From Litoribrevibacter euphylliae (lineage in GTDB: Bacteria > Pseudomonadota > Gammaproteobacteria > Pseudomonadales > Litoribrevibacteraceae): a stretch of 64,000 nucleotides of DNA. Of the stretch, positions 42,099-51,595 are shown piece by piece (position 1 is the stretch's first letter; each line of letters starts with the position of its first letter). The translations under genes and the position numbers were made by a program. The DNA lies in contig NZ_JBHRSZ010000002.1 in NCBI RefSeq assembly GCF_042646085.1, forward strand, positions 310,001 to 374,000. Direction: 5' to 3'. The notes beneath the pieces were generated by a model, which saw only the letters and a list, made by a program, of their open reading frames with translations, had not been told where the DNA came from and made no database searches.

Positions 42099-43064
42099 AT
42101 GAAGCCACCACCTATTCAATGGTTACCCGTTTTCGAAGCCTCCGCCCGGCACAAAAGTTTTCGAAAAGCCGCCGATGAACTGCACGTTTCACCGCCCGCA
42201 GTAAGTCAGCAAATTAAGGCGTTAGAGAAGTATCTGGAAATCAAACTGTTTCGTCGTCATGGCCCTCGACTCGAACTGACGGATGCTGGCCATTTTTATT
42301 ATCAGTTAGCCGCCGATACCGTTCGCTCTTACCAACAAGGCTTTAAGGAATTTGACCGGAAATACAATCAACGGTCGCTGCGATTGAATACCCCACTGTT
42401 CATAGCGCAGGAAATACTGATACCGAATTACTTAACCTTCAAAACGCTGGAACCCAACACCGAGCTGAGAATTACTACCGGCACAGAATACATAGACTTC
42501 GACACTGGCATTGCCGATGCAGCCATTCGGTTTGGCTTGGGTCACTGGCCGGGGCTGGAAGCAAAACTGTTATGCCCTGTCAAAGTCAGCCCGGTATGCT
42601 CACCTGACTACCTGAAGCGAAATCCCATTGGTAAGCGTTCAAACACGAACAATTCACACACGGACACTTCACGCGCGACAAAGACAAATGCACCAAAACC
42701 AAGTTTTCCGACATCGGATGTTCATCGCTGGCTGAACGATCAAACCCTGCTTTCCACCAACGAAAACTATCGGGACTGGCTTCAATACTCCCCTGAGCTT
42801 CAGCAACATCAAGGCATTGTTTGCGACAGTTACTTCTCTGCCATCAAATCCGCTGAACAAGGATTAGGCGTGGCACTGGGCATCTTCCCTGCCATCAACA
42901 ACTGGGTAAACGACGGAAAACTGCTTTCATTGACCGAGCGTTTGGACTCCCCCACCAGCTATTGGTTGGTCTGCCCGAAGGAACACGCTCGCAGCGCCTT
43001 GATTGATTCTTGCTACCGGTGGGCTAAGCAACTGTTTGATGGGTTGCCGGAGCTTAGTAAGTGA
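42099..43064 (+). CDS. LysR-family transcriptional regulator (GcvA-like)
   Basis: This 321-residue regulator has an N-terminal winged helix-turn-helix (about 6-65; FEASARHKSFRKAADELHVSPPAVSQQIKALE) and a periplasmic-binding-like effector domain. An Asn/Ser/Thr-rich insertion at about 180-205 lengthens the effector domain. It is divergent from the SDR/isomerase pair by about 200 bases, the standard position of a LysR regulator for the divergent operon. Confidence 0.9.
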   Translation: MKPPPIQWLPVFEASARHKSFRKAADELHVSPPAVSQQIKALEKYLEIKLFRRHGPRLELTDAGHFYYQLAADTVRSYQQGFKEFDRKYNQRSLRLNTPLFIAQEILIPNYLTFKTLEPNTELRITTGTEYIDFDTGIADAAIRFGLGHWPGLEAKLLCPVKVSPVCSPDYLKRNPIGKRSNTNNSHTDTSRATKTNAPKPSFPTSDVHRWLNDQTLLSTNENYRDWLQYSPELQQHQGIVCDSYFSAIKSAEQGLGVALGIFPAINNWVNDGKLLSLTERLDSPTSYWLVCPKEHARSALIDSCYRWAKQLFDGLPELSK

Positions 43065-43133
43065 ATTGCTGATTGGAACTTTCTCAGGAGTTAACACCGC
43101 ACATTCGATGAGCTACCTGATCATACTTTATAA

Positions 43134-43577
43134 TTAAGTAGATATATCGTTTGCCACAATGCTATCACCGTTGAATTGTATGCCAATGTATAACCACTTA
43201 TGCTCGGGCTTAGATTCAAAACATACTTCCCAGTCCAACTCCTCGATAGAATTGATTGAAATAGCTGCTACTTTAAACAAGCTCTTCGCGGGAAGGCTTG
43301 GAGGTATAGAGCTCCACTGGCTTGCAATAGATAAAAGCTCAACTGAACAAATTTTCCAATACTTATCTAGATCTTGAAGCTTAGTAATAATGACATCTAC
43401 TGCTTTAGGGTCTGGCCCCTGCTCATCCCCTGGAACACTGTGAAATATAGCGCTATCGATTGTTTCCCAAAAACCACTGGCAGCATCAAAATTTATGTAA
43501 CCAAGCTGATCGTGATTAATTGCAATTCTTTGTTTCTGTTTGCTTGGAAATAACTTTTTAAGAAAACTGAACATCAA
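43134..43577 (-). CDS. Hypothetical protein
   Basis: This is a 147-residue soluble protein beginning MMFSFLKKLFPSKQKQRIAI, with a mixed alpha/beta pattern (LGYINFDAASGFWETID, KWLYIGIQFNGDSIV). No family is recognised. It is AT-rich compared with the genes on both sides. Upstream on its strand lies AGCTAAC...GTTAAGG, which resembles an integron attC pair, so it may be a captured cassette gene. Confidence 0.65.
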   Translation of the reverse strand: MMFSFLKKLFPSKQKQRIAINHDQLGYINFDAASGFWETIDSAIFHSVPGDEQGPDPKAVDVIITKLQDLDKYWKICSVELLSIASQWSSIPPSLPAKSLFKVAAISINSIEELDWEVCFESKPEHKWLYIGIQFNGDSIVANDIST

Positions 43578-43849
43578 TCCTTCCTATGCACCTATATGTC
43601 CTTAACTGAGAGGAAGCATATTTTTGTTAGCTGTATATAGCATATGCTTCATTCATAAGTTGGATACCCTTTTGCTTTCACGTTTAGCCCAGCAATTTAC
43701 TTTCGAACCACTCTCGAAGATTATTCATCATTTTCCTATATGCATTTTCGTGACTAAACAGTATACAGGGTAAATCTAGCAAGAAATTCATCTCACCATC
43801 AGTATTAGACTAACCACACTAACCAACCCAAAACCAAAGAACAACCTCA

Positions 43850-44755
43850 TCAACCGTCAAGCTCATAAGCAGGCGCAGGGTTAGCTTTTGGCCCATCGCC
43901 CCAGCGTCTCAACAGAAGTACCGATGGAAAAGCCACGGCATACATAGTCAGGGAGTAAACCGCTGCAGGCAAAGCAAGGTCTGGTAAAGCGCTACTCACT
44001 CCGCTGATTAATACCGCTAAGGTAAGCGCCATGGGTGAGTTCTGAATACTGGCTTCAATGGCCAGCGTTTTGGATTCCGTTCGGGAGAGATGAGACATAC
44101 GGCCAATAAGCAAACCCAAGCAAGTCATTACAATCGGTAGGAACAACAAGCCTGGGCCGATTTTGCCAAAGTTAGCTTCCACGGTCTCCCAAGCAGAAGC
44201 AAATGCACCGATCACAATGATACTCCAGAGCACATAAGCCAAGCGCTCCAGCCCTCGCTCAATGCGTAGTGCCGCAGAAGTTTTGAAATGGCGGAACAAC
44301 ACCCCTAATGACACAGGTGTCGTTGTGATCAAGAAAGTCACTAAGGCAATCTTGCTAAAGGAATACTCCGTTAAAGCATCGCCCAAGAAATGAGTCACCG
44401 AAAGCGCCACCAAGAAAGGTACCGAAACAAACGCAAGAATACTGGTAACAGCGGTTAAGGATACCGACAGCGCCACATCCCCTTTTGCCATTTTGGAGAT
44501 AATATTGCTGGTCACGCCGCCCGGGCAGAAGCTAAGAATCATCAAGCCCGCCGCATACATAGGTGGAAAAGAGAACAAATGAACCGTTAAATACGCCAAC
44601 ACAGGCAGAACCAGCACTTGAGCAATGAGTGCAATACCGACGACCTTCTTTCGTTCCAACACACGTTTAAAGTCTTTGACTTCAAGGCCTATGCCCAGTG
44701 AAAACATAATGATGCTTTGAGCAATCAACAGCGCAATATTAACTATGGAATCCAT
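43850..44755 (-). CDS. Bile acid:sodium symporter (BASS) family transporter
   Basis: This 301-residue membrane protein has about nine hydrophobic segments and the family signature at LMILSFCPGGVTSNIISKMAKGDVALSVSLT (positions about 72-102), which contains the sodium-site residues of the crossover region. BASS proteins import organic anions with sodium; the substrate is unknown, though steroid-like or pantoate-like acids are known for the family. It stands alone. Confidence 0.9.
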   Translation of the reverse strand: MDSIVNIALLIAQSIIMFSLGIGLEVKDFKRVLERKKVVGIALIAQVLVLPVLAYLTVHLFSFPPMYAAGLMILSFCPGGVTSNIISKMAKGDVALSVSLTAVTSILAFVSVPFLVALSVTHFLGDALTEYSFSKIALVTFLITTTPVSLGVLFRHFKTSAALRIERGLERLAYVLWSIIVIGAFASAWETVEANFGKIGPGLLFLPIVMTCLGLLIGRMSHLSRTESKTLAIEASIQNSPMALTLAVLISGVSSALPDLALPAAVYSLTMYAVAFPSVLLLRRWGDGPKANPAPAYELDG

Positions 44756-44976
44756 CTGAACCGTCTCTCTTATTTATTGTTATTGAATGCCCGGTTTGAT
44801 GACGTGTTTTTCATTGGCAACAACCTAAACCACACCATCACCTCACCACCACACCAGGCTCTGACGGTTCAATATGCCTGTAGACGCATAAAGTGAATAT
44901 TGAATTTACTTTTGAGTAGCAGCAAAAGAGAGGAATATCTCTACATTGAGAACGGTGATAAAAGAGTCGGTACAAG

Positions 44977-45495
44977 TTACTTGATGATGTGCCTAAATGT
45001 AAGGCTAATTCTCTCGCCAACCCCTTTCTGCTTTGGAATCGCGTGCATCCATTTCTCTTGCACTTCATCATTCATATATAAAAGAGCTCCGCTTTTAAGC
45101 GGATACTTATGCTTAATCTCTTTATCTTCTTTGCTTCGATAAGAAATATTACGCTCTGAACCTAATGATACAATCGCCACACCAGTACCTTCGAGTAACT
45201 CTTCACTTGAATCGGAATGGTACCCCATGGATGAATCTCCATCTAAGTAGTAATTAAGAAGACAGTTATTTGGCTTAAACCCCAATTCTTCGTCAATCTT
45301 TTCGCAAATTGCACCCAATACCTGAGGCATATCCTCATTTGGATAAGTGATCCCAGAATAATCATAAGCCACACCAAAGCTCGCGGTTTTCCGCGCTTTC
45401 ATTCTCTCATCCCAATTCACCGACTCTTTCAAATTGAGAAATAGAGAGTCAGATTCTTTAACAAAGTTTTCAATAATTATTAAATTCGGCTCCAT
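44977..45495 (-). CDS. AlkB-like 2-oxoglutarate/Fe(II) dioxygenase
   Basis: From the ATG at 45495 this encodes 172 residues of AlkB type, enzymes that oxidatively remove alkyl groups from nucleic acids. Iron ligands are His93 and Asp95 in GYHSDSSE and His151 in WMHAIPK; the 2-oxoglutarate-binding arginines are in ERISLTFR (162, 168). The family's NYYxxGxxxMGYHSD pattern is complete. It lies in a patch of AT-rich accessory genes with attC-like spacers. Its 2-oxoglutarate motif is intact, so it is probably active. Confidence 0.85.
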   Translation of the reverse strand: MEPNLIIIENFVKESDSLFLNLKESVNWDERMKARKTASFGVAYDYSGITYPNEDMPQVLGAICEKIDEELGFKPNNCLLNYYLDGDSSMGYHSDSSEELLEGTGVAIVSLGSERNISYRSKEDKEIKHKYPLKSGALLYMNDEVQEKWMHAIPKQKGVGERISLTFRHIIK

Positions 45496-45609
45496 CCTAC
45501 TCTTCTCTTGTAACGTTTTGATAAATAGCGCTAGCGAGTCCAGCAAGGGAGTCTTTTTCCTGACCGAGCATTGCCCAACTTGTTATTAGCTCCATGCCAC
45601 ATGCTATTT

Positions 45610-45822
45610 TTACGACTCTTTGTTTTTGTGTCTGTAGTTACTGATTTGATGGTTTGCTCGATAAACGCAATTAGCCAAGAACAATGATAAACCTATTGTG
45701 CTTACTTTGAAGACCAGTTGGATGCCAGTGTTTGGACAGCCCCAGGCACATGTTGAAAACAAAGATATAAAAGATAGCGCTAGCAGCGTTAATGTAATTA
45801 GTATGGCAACTGCGATTTTCAT
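45610..45822 (-). CDS. Small membrane protein
   Basis: This 70-residue protein has a hydrophobic N-terminal segment (about 3-27), a Cys-containing loop (STCAWGCPNTG) and a second hydrophobic segment (about 36-52), then a basic tail. No family is recognised. It lies on the same strand as its AT-rich neighbours with spacers carrying degenerate attC-like ends. Confidence 0.5.
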   Translation of the reverse strand: MKIAVAILITLTLLALSFISLFSTCAWGCPNTGIQLVFKVSTIGLSLFLANCVYRANHQISNYRHKNKES

Positions 45823-45892
45823 AAATAGACCTTTGCCTTAGTCTGTAGGCCACGTTTTTTTTGCGCCTTGCCAAGCCCCGGTCACATAGATT

Positions 45893-46198
45893 TTAGACAC
45901 TTTCTTTGTCCTTTTTAAAACGAGCCCAGAGTATCGATACTGCTAGCGAAAATAGGAACCAAAATAGTATTAGAAAGAGAATCTGTATGGGCGCAAAATT
46001 CGGTGTCATTCTCCCGAATATAATCTCAGTTAACTCTCTCATCAATTCTCTATTCTCTAAGAAAGGCATAGCTTTGCAAGGAGCAAGACCTACATGTATT
46101 AAAGGATGAGAATAAGGCTCAGGAATTAAGAACGCATTTAGAAGTAAAACAACAGGAACCGTAATCCCAATGAGTATGTGCCTACCCAGTCTCTTCAT
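45893..46198 (-). CDS. Hypothetical membrane protein
   Basis: This 101-residue protein has an N-terminal membrane segment (about 8-26) and a C-terminal one (about 70-90), separated by a loop that may be periplasmic, and a basic C-terminal tail (RFKKDKESV). No family is recognised. The spacers before and after begin or end with TAGAC and GTCTA, complementary as expected for cassette boundaries. Confidence 0.55.
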   Translation of the reverse strand: MKRLGRHILIGITVPVVLLLNAFLIPEPYSHPLIHVGLAPCKAMPFLENRELMRELTEIIFGRMTPNFAPIQILFLILFWFLFSLAVSILWARFKKDKESV

Positions 46199-46238
46199 AT
46201 TATTTCCGTATGTCTAGACGCCTTAATCACCCGATGCG

Positions 46239-47090
46239 TTAGTCGTCGATTGGATTTACCTGTTCAATTTTCGGTTGGCATGCCTCTAAAGCACATTGTA
46301 ACTGCAACTCAAATTGTCCATCTCCTTCACAATCCAAAGTCTCACTAAAATAAATTAACTTAGAGTACAGCCGTGGGCTCGATATTTCTTCAGCCGCTTC
46401 CAAACTCAAAACACTAATATCATCAAATGATTTCCATTCATTCAATATTAAATTAATAACTCTACTATCCTTTCTAACTGCAAGCCCTACAAGAGCTTCA
46501 CCACGAATTTCTGAATCATTGTCGGATACTCCAATAATGAGTGCTTGTCTTATCTCTGGCGTATCAGCTTCGATTTGCGTACCTAACCCAAACATGGCCC
46601 AATTCCTAACATCTCTATCTGGATCTTTAGATAGAGTGATAATTGTATCTATAGCCTCTTTAGTCTCCAACCCAGACAATGAAGTAGTTACACCATATCT
46701 AATTTGAGAATTTTTATGCCCTGCAAGTCTAATCAACTGACCAATAGACTTTTCGTCACCTCGATGACCTATAGCACAGCATGCGCAGAAAATGACGAAC
46801 TCGTCTGAATCATCCAGCAGCGAAATTAATATTTTAAGACTTTCTTGCAAATAAGTTCGATCTTGCCAACCTAGCTGTCCTAGTATGTCTGCACCAACAG
46901 CTCGGTCTATTGGGTCGTTACTATTTGCGTACATTTTGCCTAAGCGAAACTCTTCCTCCCCACCACGATAATGCACCAAGGAAAGACTTTCTTCGAAATC
47001 ATCCGACATTACAACTTTCCTATATGCTTCAACTATCGAAACACTAGGTGTCGAATTATTTTCGTACTTAAGGTTAAACTCTTTGGTCAT
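46239..47090 (-). CDS. HEAT-repeat protein
   Basis: From the ATG at 47090 (MTKEFNLKYE) this encodes 283 residues with at least four HEAT-like helical pairs, for example DPIDRAVGADILGQLG, DEFVIFCACCAIGHRG, NSQIRYGVTTSLSGL, DRDVRNWAMFGLG and DSEIRGEALVGLAVRKD. Such solenoids mediate protein binding; PBS-lyase-type HEAT proteins of this kind occur as stand-alone genes in accessory regions. The longer GTG-started frame is unlikely. The stop codon overlaps a GACTAAC attC-like box. Confidence 0.8.
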   Translation of the reverse strand: MTKEFNLKYENNSTPSVSIVEAYRKVVMSDDFEESLSLVHYRGGEEEFRLGKMYANSNDPIDRAVGADILGQLGWQDRTYLQESLKILISLLDDSDEFVIFCACCAIGHRGDEKSIGQLIRLAGHKNSQIRYGVTTSLSGLETKEAIDTIITLSKDPDRDVRNWAMFGLGTQIEADTPEIRQALIIGVSDNDSEIRGEALVGLAVRKDSRVINLILNEWKSFDDISVLSLEAAEEISSPRLYSKLIYFSETLDCEGDGQFELQLQCALEACQPKIEQVNPIDD

Positions 47091-47195
47091 ATTAAATTTG
47101 AAGACCTCAAACACCAGTTTGGTGAAGTTGGTGGCTTTTTGGGAACAAAAAAGATAACAGCTTTACCAAGCCTCCGTGCTTTGACTTGTTATAAG

Positions 47196-47513
47196 TTACT
47201 CTCGCTCTGCAGCACACCAGCTGCCTCCACAACCGCTATATGTTTCTGCTGTGAGATGATAAAGTTGATTACACTTAGAGCATTCAAAGTAGTAGTCAAC
47301 GATATCTCCCCATAACTTACCATTTGCAAGATCAGTAAAAGGCCCGCTATCACAGTAATTGAGAATATCCTTCGGCCAATACTCACTCTCTCTAATAGTG
47401 CCATCAGATATATTCGCGGCCACAACGCGGATTGCCTTTTCAAGGTCTATAGGGCTTCTTATGCGAAACTCTTGTTTAACTTCACTACAATACTTACAAG
47501 TTCGATCACTCAT
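47196..47513 (-). CDS. Hypothetical Cys-rich protein (possible zinc ribbon)
   Basis: This 105-residue protein has two CxxC pairs, CKYC near residue 6 and CSKC near residue 78, plus late cysteines in SGCGGSWC, as in zinc-ribbon folds. No family is named. The spacer after its stop begins CTTATAACAAGTCAAAGC, which is typical of the 5' side of attC sites. Confidence 0.6.
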   Translation of the reverse strand: MSDRTCKYCSEVKQEFRIRSPIDLEKAIRVVAANISDGTIRESEYWPKDILNYCDSGPFTDLANGKLWGDIVDYYFECSKCNQLYHLTAETYSGCGGSWCAAERE

Positions 47514-47641
47514 AGACTTTTAGCCCCCAATCCTACGCCCCAAGAAACGCAAAATAGCTTTCCCATTTTGCGAACCATTCTCTAACGCATTGTCCATTAA
47601 AACAACAGTTCGATATTTGTCATCAGATCGTCCCTGCGTTT

Positions 47642-48409
47642 CTATATGGAAAACGGCAACAGTCGAGAGGCTTTTTCCACAACCGAGGGAAAACAGAAGT
47701 ACAGGCCACTGGCGATGCGTGTTTTGGTATCCATAATGGCGCGGGGCTTTTTCTTGACGGCTTTTGTAATCCATCCTGCGGCTTGATTCGGGGTCATGCC
47801 CGGTAATTTTCTAAAGCTCTTTGTTGCACCGCTCATGGCAGTATGCACCAGCGGGAAATGAATTTGGGTAACAGAGATACCTTGGCCTTCCATCTCCATT
47901 CTCAGAGTATTAGCCATGGTATCCAGTGCTACTTTGCTAGCGTTGTAGGGGCCAAATCCGGCGGCGGGTAACAGGGTGCCCCAGGTGGTGGAGTTAATAA
48001 TGTGGCCGTCTTTTGATTGAAGCAGCGCAGGCAATAGATTGCGGATCAAGCGCACAGGCGCAAAGTAGTTGATGTCCATACAACGTTGGAAATCATGGTA
48101 GCGTTCCAGAGAATCTTCCATCGGGCGGCGAATAGAGCGCCCAGCATTATTGACCAGTACATCAATGACCAAATGCTCAGAAAGGATCTTATCAGTGAGC
48201 TTATCGATTTCTTCGACCTTGGATAAATCACCAACATACCAATGCGCCGTACCACCCAAGGCCTTAATGTCATCGACTACTTCTTTCAGTAAGGCTTCTC
48301 GCCTGGCAATAAGGATCACGGTTGCGCCTTTCTTCGCTAATTGAATTGCCGCTGCCTTACCAATGCCGCTGGACGCACCGGTAATCACAATTGTTTTATG
48401 AGCAAACAT
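47642..48409 (-). CDS. Short-chain dehydrogenase/reductase
   Basis: This is a 255-residue classical SDR. TIVITGASSGIGKAAAIQL binds NAD(P), NNAG is present, and the catalytic residues are Ser in NSTTWG and Tyr/Lys in PYNASKVAL. An Arg after the second strand (ARREAL) suggests NADP(H) preference. It is divergent from nothing and lies 127 bases downstream of an AraC gene on the same strand; the two may be functionally linked. Confidence 0.9.
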   Translation of the reverse strand: MFAHKTIVITGASSGIGKAAAIQLAKKGATVILIARREALLKEVVDDIKALGGTAHWYVGDLSKVEEIDKLTDKILSEHLVIDVLVNNAGRSIRRPMEDSLERYHDFQRCMDINYFAPVRLIRNLLPALLQSKDGHIINSTTWGTLLPAAGFGPYNASKVALDTMANTLRMEMEGQGISVTQIHFPLVHTAMSGATKSFRKLPGMTPNQAAGWITKAVKKKPRAIMDTKTRIASGLYFCFPSVVEKASRLLPFSI

Positions 48410-48536
48410 CCTTTCCCCCTTGGTTTTCCCCTTATTTATCGGAACGACTGTTTCCGAATTTTTTTTCTAAAACACGTCTATTTCTGAAACACTCTTCTTT
48501 CTAAACGCCGATACGCAAATCGCCTAGAGAGGCGTT

Positions 48537-49541
48537 CTAAAAAACCCCCTCTTTCAACGCCTTTTTCGGCGTTATGCCAAACCAGGTTTTAAACGAACGA
48601 TAAAAGCCACTGAGTTCTGAATAGCCTAGTACAAGCGCTGTGTCTTTAATCTCGGTGCCCGTGTTTAATTCTTGCAGTGCTCGTTCCTTCAACACTTCTT
48701 CTTTGATTTTTCTAAAGCTCGTTCCGTAATCCGCCAATTGCCGCTGGAGACTGCGTGGATAGGTGTTGAGCTGCTCAGCGCACTCGGTAATGCCCGCCAT
48801 CAACATACCGTTATGAGCGATGAACCGTCGCACCCGTTGAATCAGTTCAATCCCCTGATTCTTTTCATTCAGCAGTGAATTGGCGTATTCCAGGCACGCG
48901 TTGTACAGGGTGGTATCGCAGCCGGAGATGGGCGTTTTCAGCCCTGCCATGCCAATCGTAAATCCAAAGCCGTGCCCCTGATTGATCACCTCCATTTGCA
49001 GAAAGTCCCTAATCACATCAGAGGCATACCCTTCGGGCACAACAAGCCGTTTAGCACTCACCTGGCCTGACGATAAGGTGTTAATGACATTAATAACGCC
49101 CACCGTGACAGACAGAATTTGCTGCGAGGAGGATCGAACCGCTGCCGGTGTTTCTTCGTAATAGCAAAATATTAGCTGTTTCTCTTCATCAATCTCATAT
49201 CGAAAAGCGCCATTCTCACTGATCAGTGTCTGAAATCTGGCAATGTTTTGGAGCGCCAGCGCAATGCTTTTTGAATGCCAGATGATGGGGGCCAGCACTC
49301 CAATGCTTCGATAATCGGCACTCAATCCGATCTTACACCCCAGTAAAGGGTCTCCCGATAATTTACTGGCGCGATGCCAAAGCAACCGAGCAGACAGCAA
49401 ATCCAGACGATCGCCTTCGGTGAACTCCCCTTCCACAAATCCAGGTAAGTCCCGAGTTAACTCTCTGCGATTCAGATTCTCAGCATCAAACACTTTTAAC
49501 AACGCATTGATCCAAGTGCTGGCAATCCACAAATGTTTCAT
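48537..49541 (-). CDS. AraC-family transcriptional regulator
   Basis: This 334-residue regulator has an N-terminal arabinose-binding-like domain of the OruR/ToxT type (about 20-205) and a C-terminal AraC DNA-binding domain (about 235-330; LNTYPRSLQRQLADYGTSF, DTALVLGYSELSGFYRSFKTWFG). It is divergent from the sterol desaturase gene with a 221-base spacer, so it is a good candidate regulator of the catabolic genes that follow. Confidence 0.9.
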   Translation of the reverse strand: MKHLWIASTWINALLKVFDAENLNRRELTRDLPGFVEGEFTEGDRLDLLSARLLWHRASKLSGDPLLGCKIGLSADYRSIGVLAPIIWHSKSIALALQNIARFQTLISENGAFRYEIDEEKQLIFCYYEETPAAVRSSSQQILSVTVGVINVINTLSSGQVSAKRLVVPEGYASDVIRDFLQMEVINQGHGFGFTIGMAGLKTPISGCDTTLYNACLEYANSLLNEKNQGIELIQRVRRFIAHNGMLMAGITECAEQLNTYPRSLQRQLADYGTSFRKIKEEVLKERALQELNTGTEIKDTALVLGYSELSGFYRSFKTWFGITPKKALKEGVF

Positions 49542-49762
49542 TACACGACCTTCTTACTGTCTGAGCAGCGTCATACCTAAAAAGACTGAGGGAATCTCTA
49601 AGGAACCTCTAAACCTTACTTAATCATAATTATTAATTAGCGCCTACATCCGAGATAAAAAACTATCGTATCTATCCACTTTTAATCGCAAAGGGTCAAA
49701 GACTTGGAATCACCATCAGGAGACACTGATAACGTCTATAAATACAACAAAGGTAGAATCTC

Positions 49763-51358
49763 ATGGCGTTTGAATACAATTTTGGAGCCATTGGCATCCC
49801 GCTGTTTCTTCTATTCATGCTGTTCGAATACATCGCATTGAAGCTACAAGGCAAAAACCTGCACACCTACAGTGACTCCATTACCAGTGGTTCCATGGGG
49901 GCCTGCCTGCTGATCTCTGAAGCACTGCTGAAGGTCTTCACCTTTGGCGTATTTGTCTGGGTGTGGGAAAACTACCGACTGTTCGAATTTAGCTCTGCCA
50001 GTCTGCTGACTTGGGTGATCTTCTTTTTTGGCGTGGACTTTTGTTATTACTGGTTCCATAGAATCGCGCATGAACGCAATATGCTCTGGGGTGCCCATGA
50101 AGGTCATCATCAAGGCGAGGAATTCAACTATACAACGGCGGTGCGCCAAAGTGCATTCCAATACGCTTTCTCTTGGATCTTCTATCTTCCTTTGGCTGTA
50201 TTAGGCTGTCCGCCGGAGGTATATCTCGGCCAATTCTTACTGCTCAAAGCCTACCAGTTCTGGATTCACACCCAAGGCATCGACCGTATTCCCTACATCG
50301 AAGGCATCTTGTCTACCCCATCCAGCCACCGGGTGCATCACGCCAAGAACCCTATATACATTGATCGCAACTACGGCGGCACCTTGGTTATCTGGGATCG
50401 ATTCTTTGGTTCCTGGCAACCTGAACTGCGGGAAGAAGCCTGTCACTACGGCACAACCAACGCACCGCACACCCTTAGCCCGCTAAAATTGAATCTGCGC
50501 CACTGGCGTAATCTGTTCCACGATACAATCAAGACTAAAAAGCTAACCGACAAAATCGGGCTTTGGTTTAAACCAACAGGCTGGCGGCCAACCGACTGCG
50601 TGGAAGAGCATCATCACCTTCAAAAAGAAGGCACGGCAGATCGACCTAAATACGACCCGTATTCCACCCTACCGAAAAAACTCTATGCCGGATTTTCAAC
50701 AATTCTCACCTTCTTAGCGGGCCCCATGTTCATATTTTTATCTCCGCAACTTGAGGTTGTCTATAAGATTGCCGGCGCCTTGATACTGGTTACTGGTGTA
50801 ATCGTTGCCACGAATCTGTTGGAGAATAAGAACAAGCTGATTCCGTTAGAAGCCGTCAGATTACCTCTGATGCTCGGCTTCATTTATGTGTTGTGGACAT
50901 TCCCTGTCACCACGACCGTGGTTAATACAGTGGTCATCAACAAACCTGCCAGCGAAGCTCTGAATTACGCCGGTGATGTCAGCCGATGGCCAGAGTGGCA
51001 TCCGTCTTCTAAGCAGGTTACCACCGCCAAAACAGGCACCATGCAGGCAGGAGATTCCTTTGCAGAAAACATTGAAACACCCATAGGCCCGAATGACCTG
51101 AAGTGGCAGATTAAGACCTACCAACCGGGTCAAACATGGTCTGCTGATGCGGAAAACCTAACCAATGGCAGCGTTATTTCACTGCAGTACCGAGTAAGTG
51201 CAATGTCAGAGAACCAAACCGAGTTTGAACGAACCCTGCATTACACCCTGCCTAACTTTGCTTTGGTGGCCGCCAATGCGATTTACTTCAAAAAGACAAT
51301 TGAACAGAGATCAGAGCAATCCTTAGTTCAATTAAAAGCATCCATCGAGGCCATTTAA
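49763..51358 (+). CDS. Sterol desaturase-family protein fused to an SRPBCC domain
   Basis: The 531-residue protein has an N-terminal fatty acid hydroxylase/sterol desaturase domain (about 1-260) with the di-iron histidine motifs HRIAHE, HEGHH and HRVHH, several membrane segments, and a second group of hydrophobic segments (about 310-385). The last 145 residues look like an SRPBCC/START-type lipid-binding domain (INKPASEALNYAGDVSRWPEWH). The fusion suggests a membrane oxygenase with its own hydrophobic ligand carrier. Substrate is not known. Confidence 0.85.
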   Translation: MAFEYNFGAIGIPLFLLFMLFEYIALKLQGKNLHTYSDSITSGSMGACLLISEALLKVFTFGVFVWVWENYRLFEFSSASLLTWVIFFFGVDFCYYWFHRIAHERNMLWGAHEGHHQGEEFNYTTAVRQSAFQYAFSWIFYLPLAVLGCPPEVYLGQFLLLKAYQFWIHTQGIDRIPYIEGILSTPSSHRVHHAKNPIYIDRNYGGTLVIWDRFFGSWQPELREEACHYGTTNAPHTLSPLKLNLRHWRNLFHDTIKTKKLTDKIGLWFKPTGWRPTDCVEEHHHLQKEGTADRPKYDPYSTLPKKLYAGFSTILTFLAGPMFIFLSPQLEVVYKIAGALILVTGVIVATNLLENKNKLIPLEAVRLPLMLGFIYVLWTFPVTTTVVNTVVINKPASEALNYAGDVSRWPEWHPSSKQVTTAKTGTMQAGDSFAENIETPIGPNDLKWQIKTYQPGQTWSADAENLTNGSVISLQYRVSAMSENQTEFERTLHYTLPNFALVAANAIYFKKTIEQRSEQSLVQLKASIEAI

Positions 51359-51374
51359 CGTTCGGATACCGCCA

Positions 51375-51397
51375 AACGAGGCGATTATCGTCTCGTT
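51375..51397 (+). terminator. Hairpin after the sterol desaturase gene
   Basis: A 10-base stem AACGAGGCGA/TCGTCTCGTT with one G-T pair and a 3-base loop lies 17 bases after the stop codon. Only two or three T residues follow, so it is at best a weak terminator. Confidence 0.45.
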
Positions 51398-51595
51398 GAT
51401 AAAGGCATAACTATGCCGTCAGATACCGCTAATTTCGCGCGCCTCAATCCCTCCTGCCAATGTGACAAAAGCCACGCGCCTGTCTTCCATTTGGCCACAT
51501 ACATCATTCTGTTGGCCTGATGTATCATGTTGATCATTCCCTAATCACCTTAACCTGCTCCTGATTCTAATAAAAAACTGAATGTGGAGTGTGTT

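Noticed and set aside
44838..45071. Minus-strand frame of 77 codons overlapping the AlkB-like gene
   Set aside because: It lies in another frame of the AlkB gene and has no ribosome-binding site.
47520..47774. Frame with a protein-like end (MDNALENGSQNGKAIL) next to the SDR gene
   Set aside because: Its first half overlaps the SDR gene in another frame. The last 40 codons could be a fragment of a lost gene but cannot be identified.
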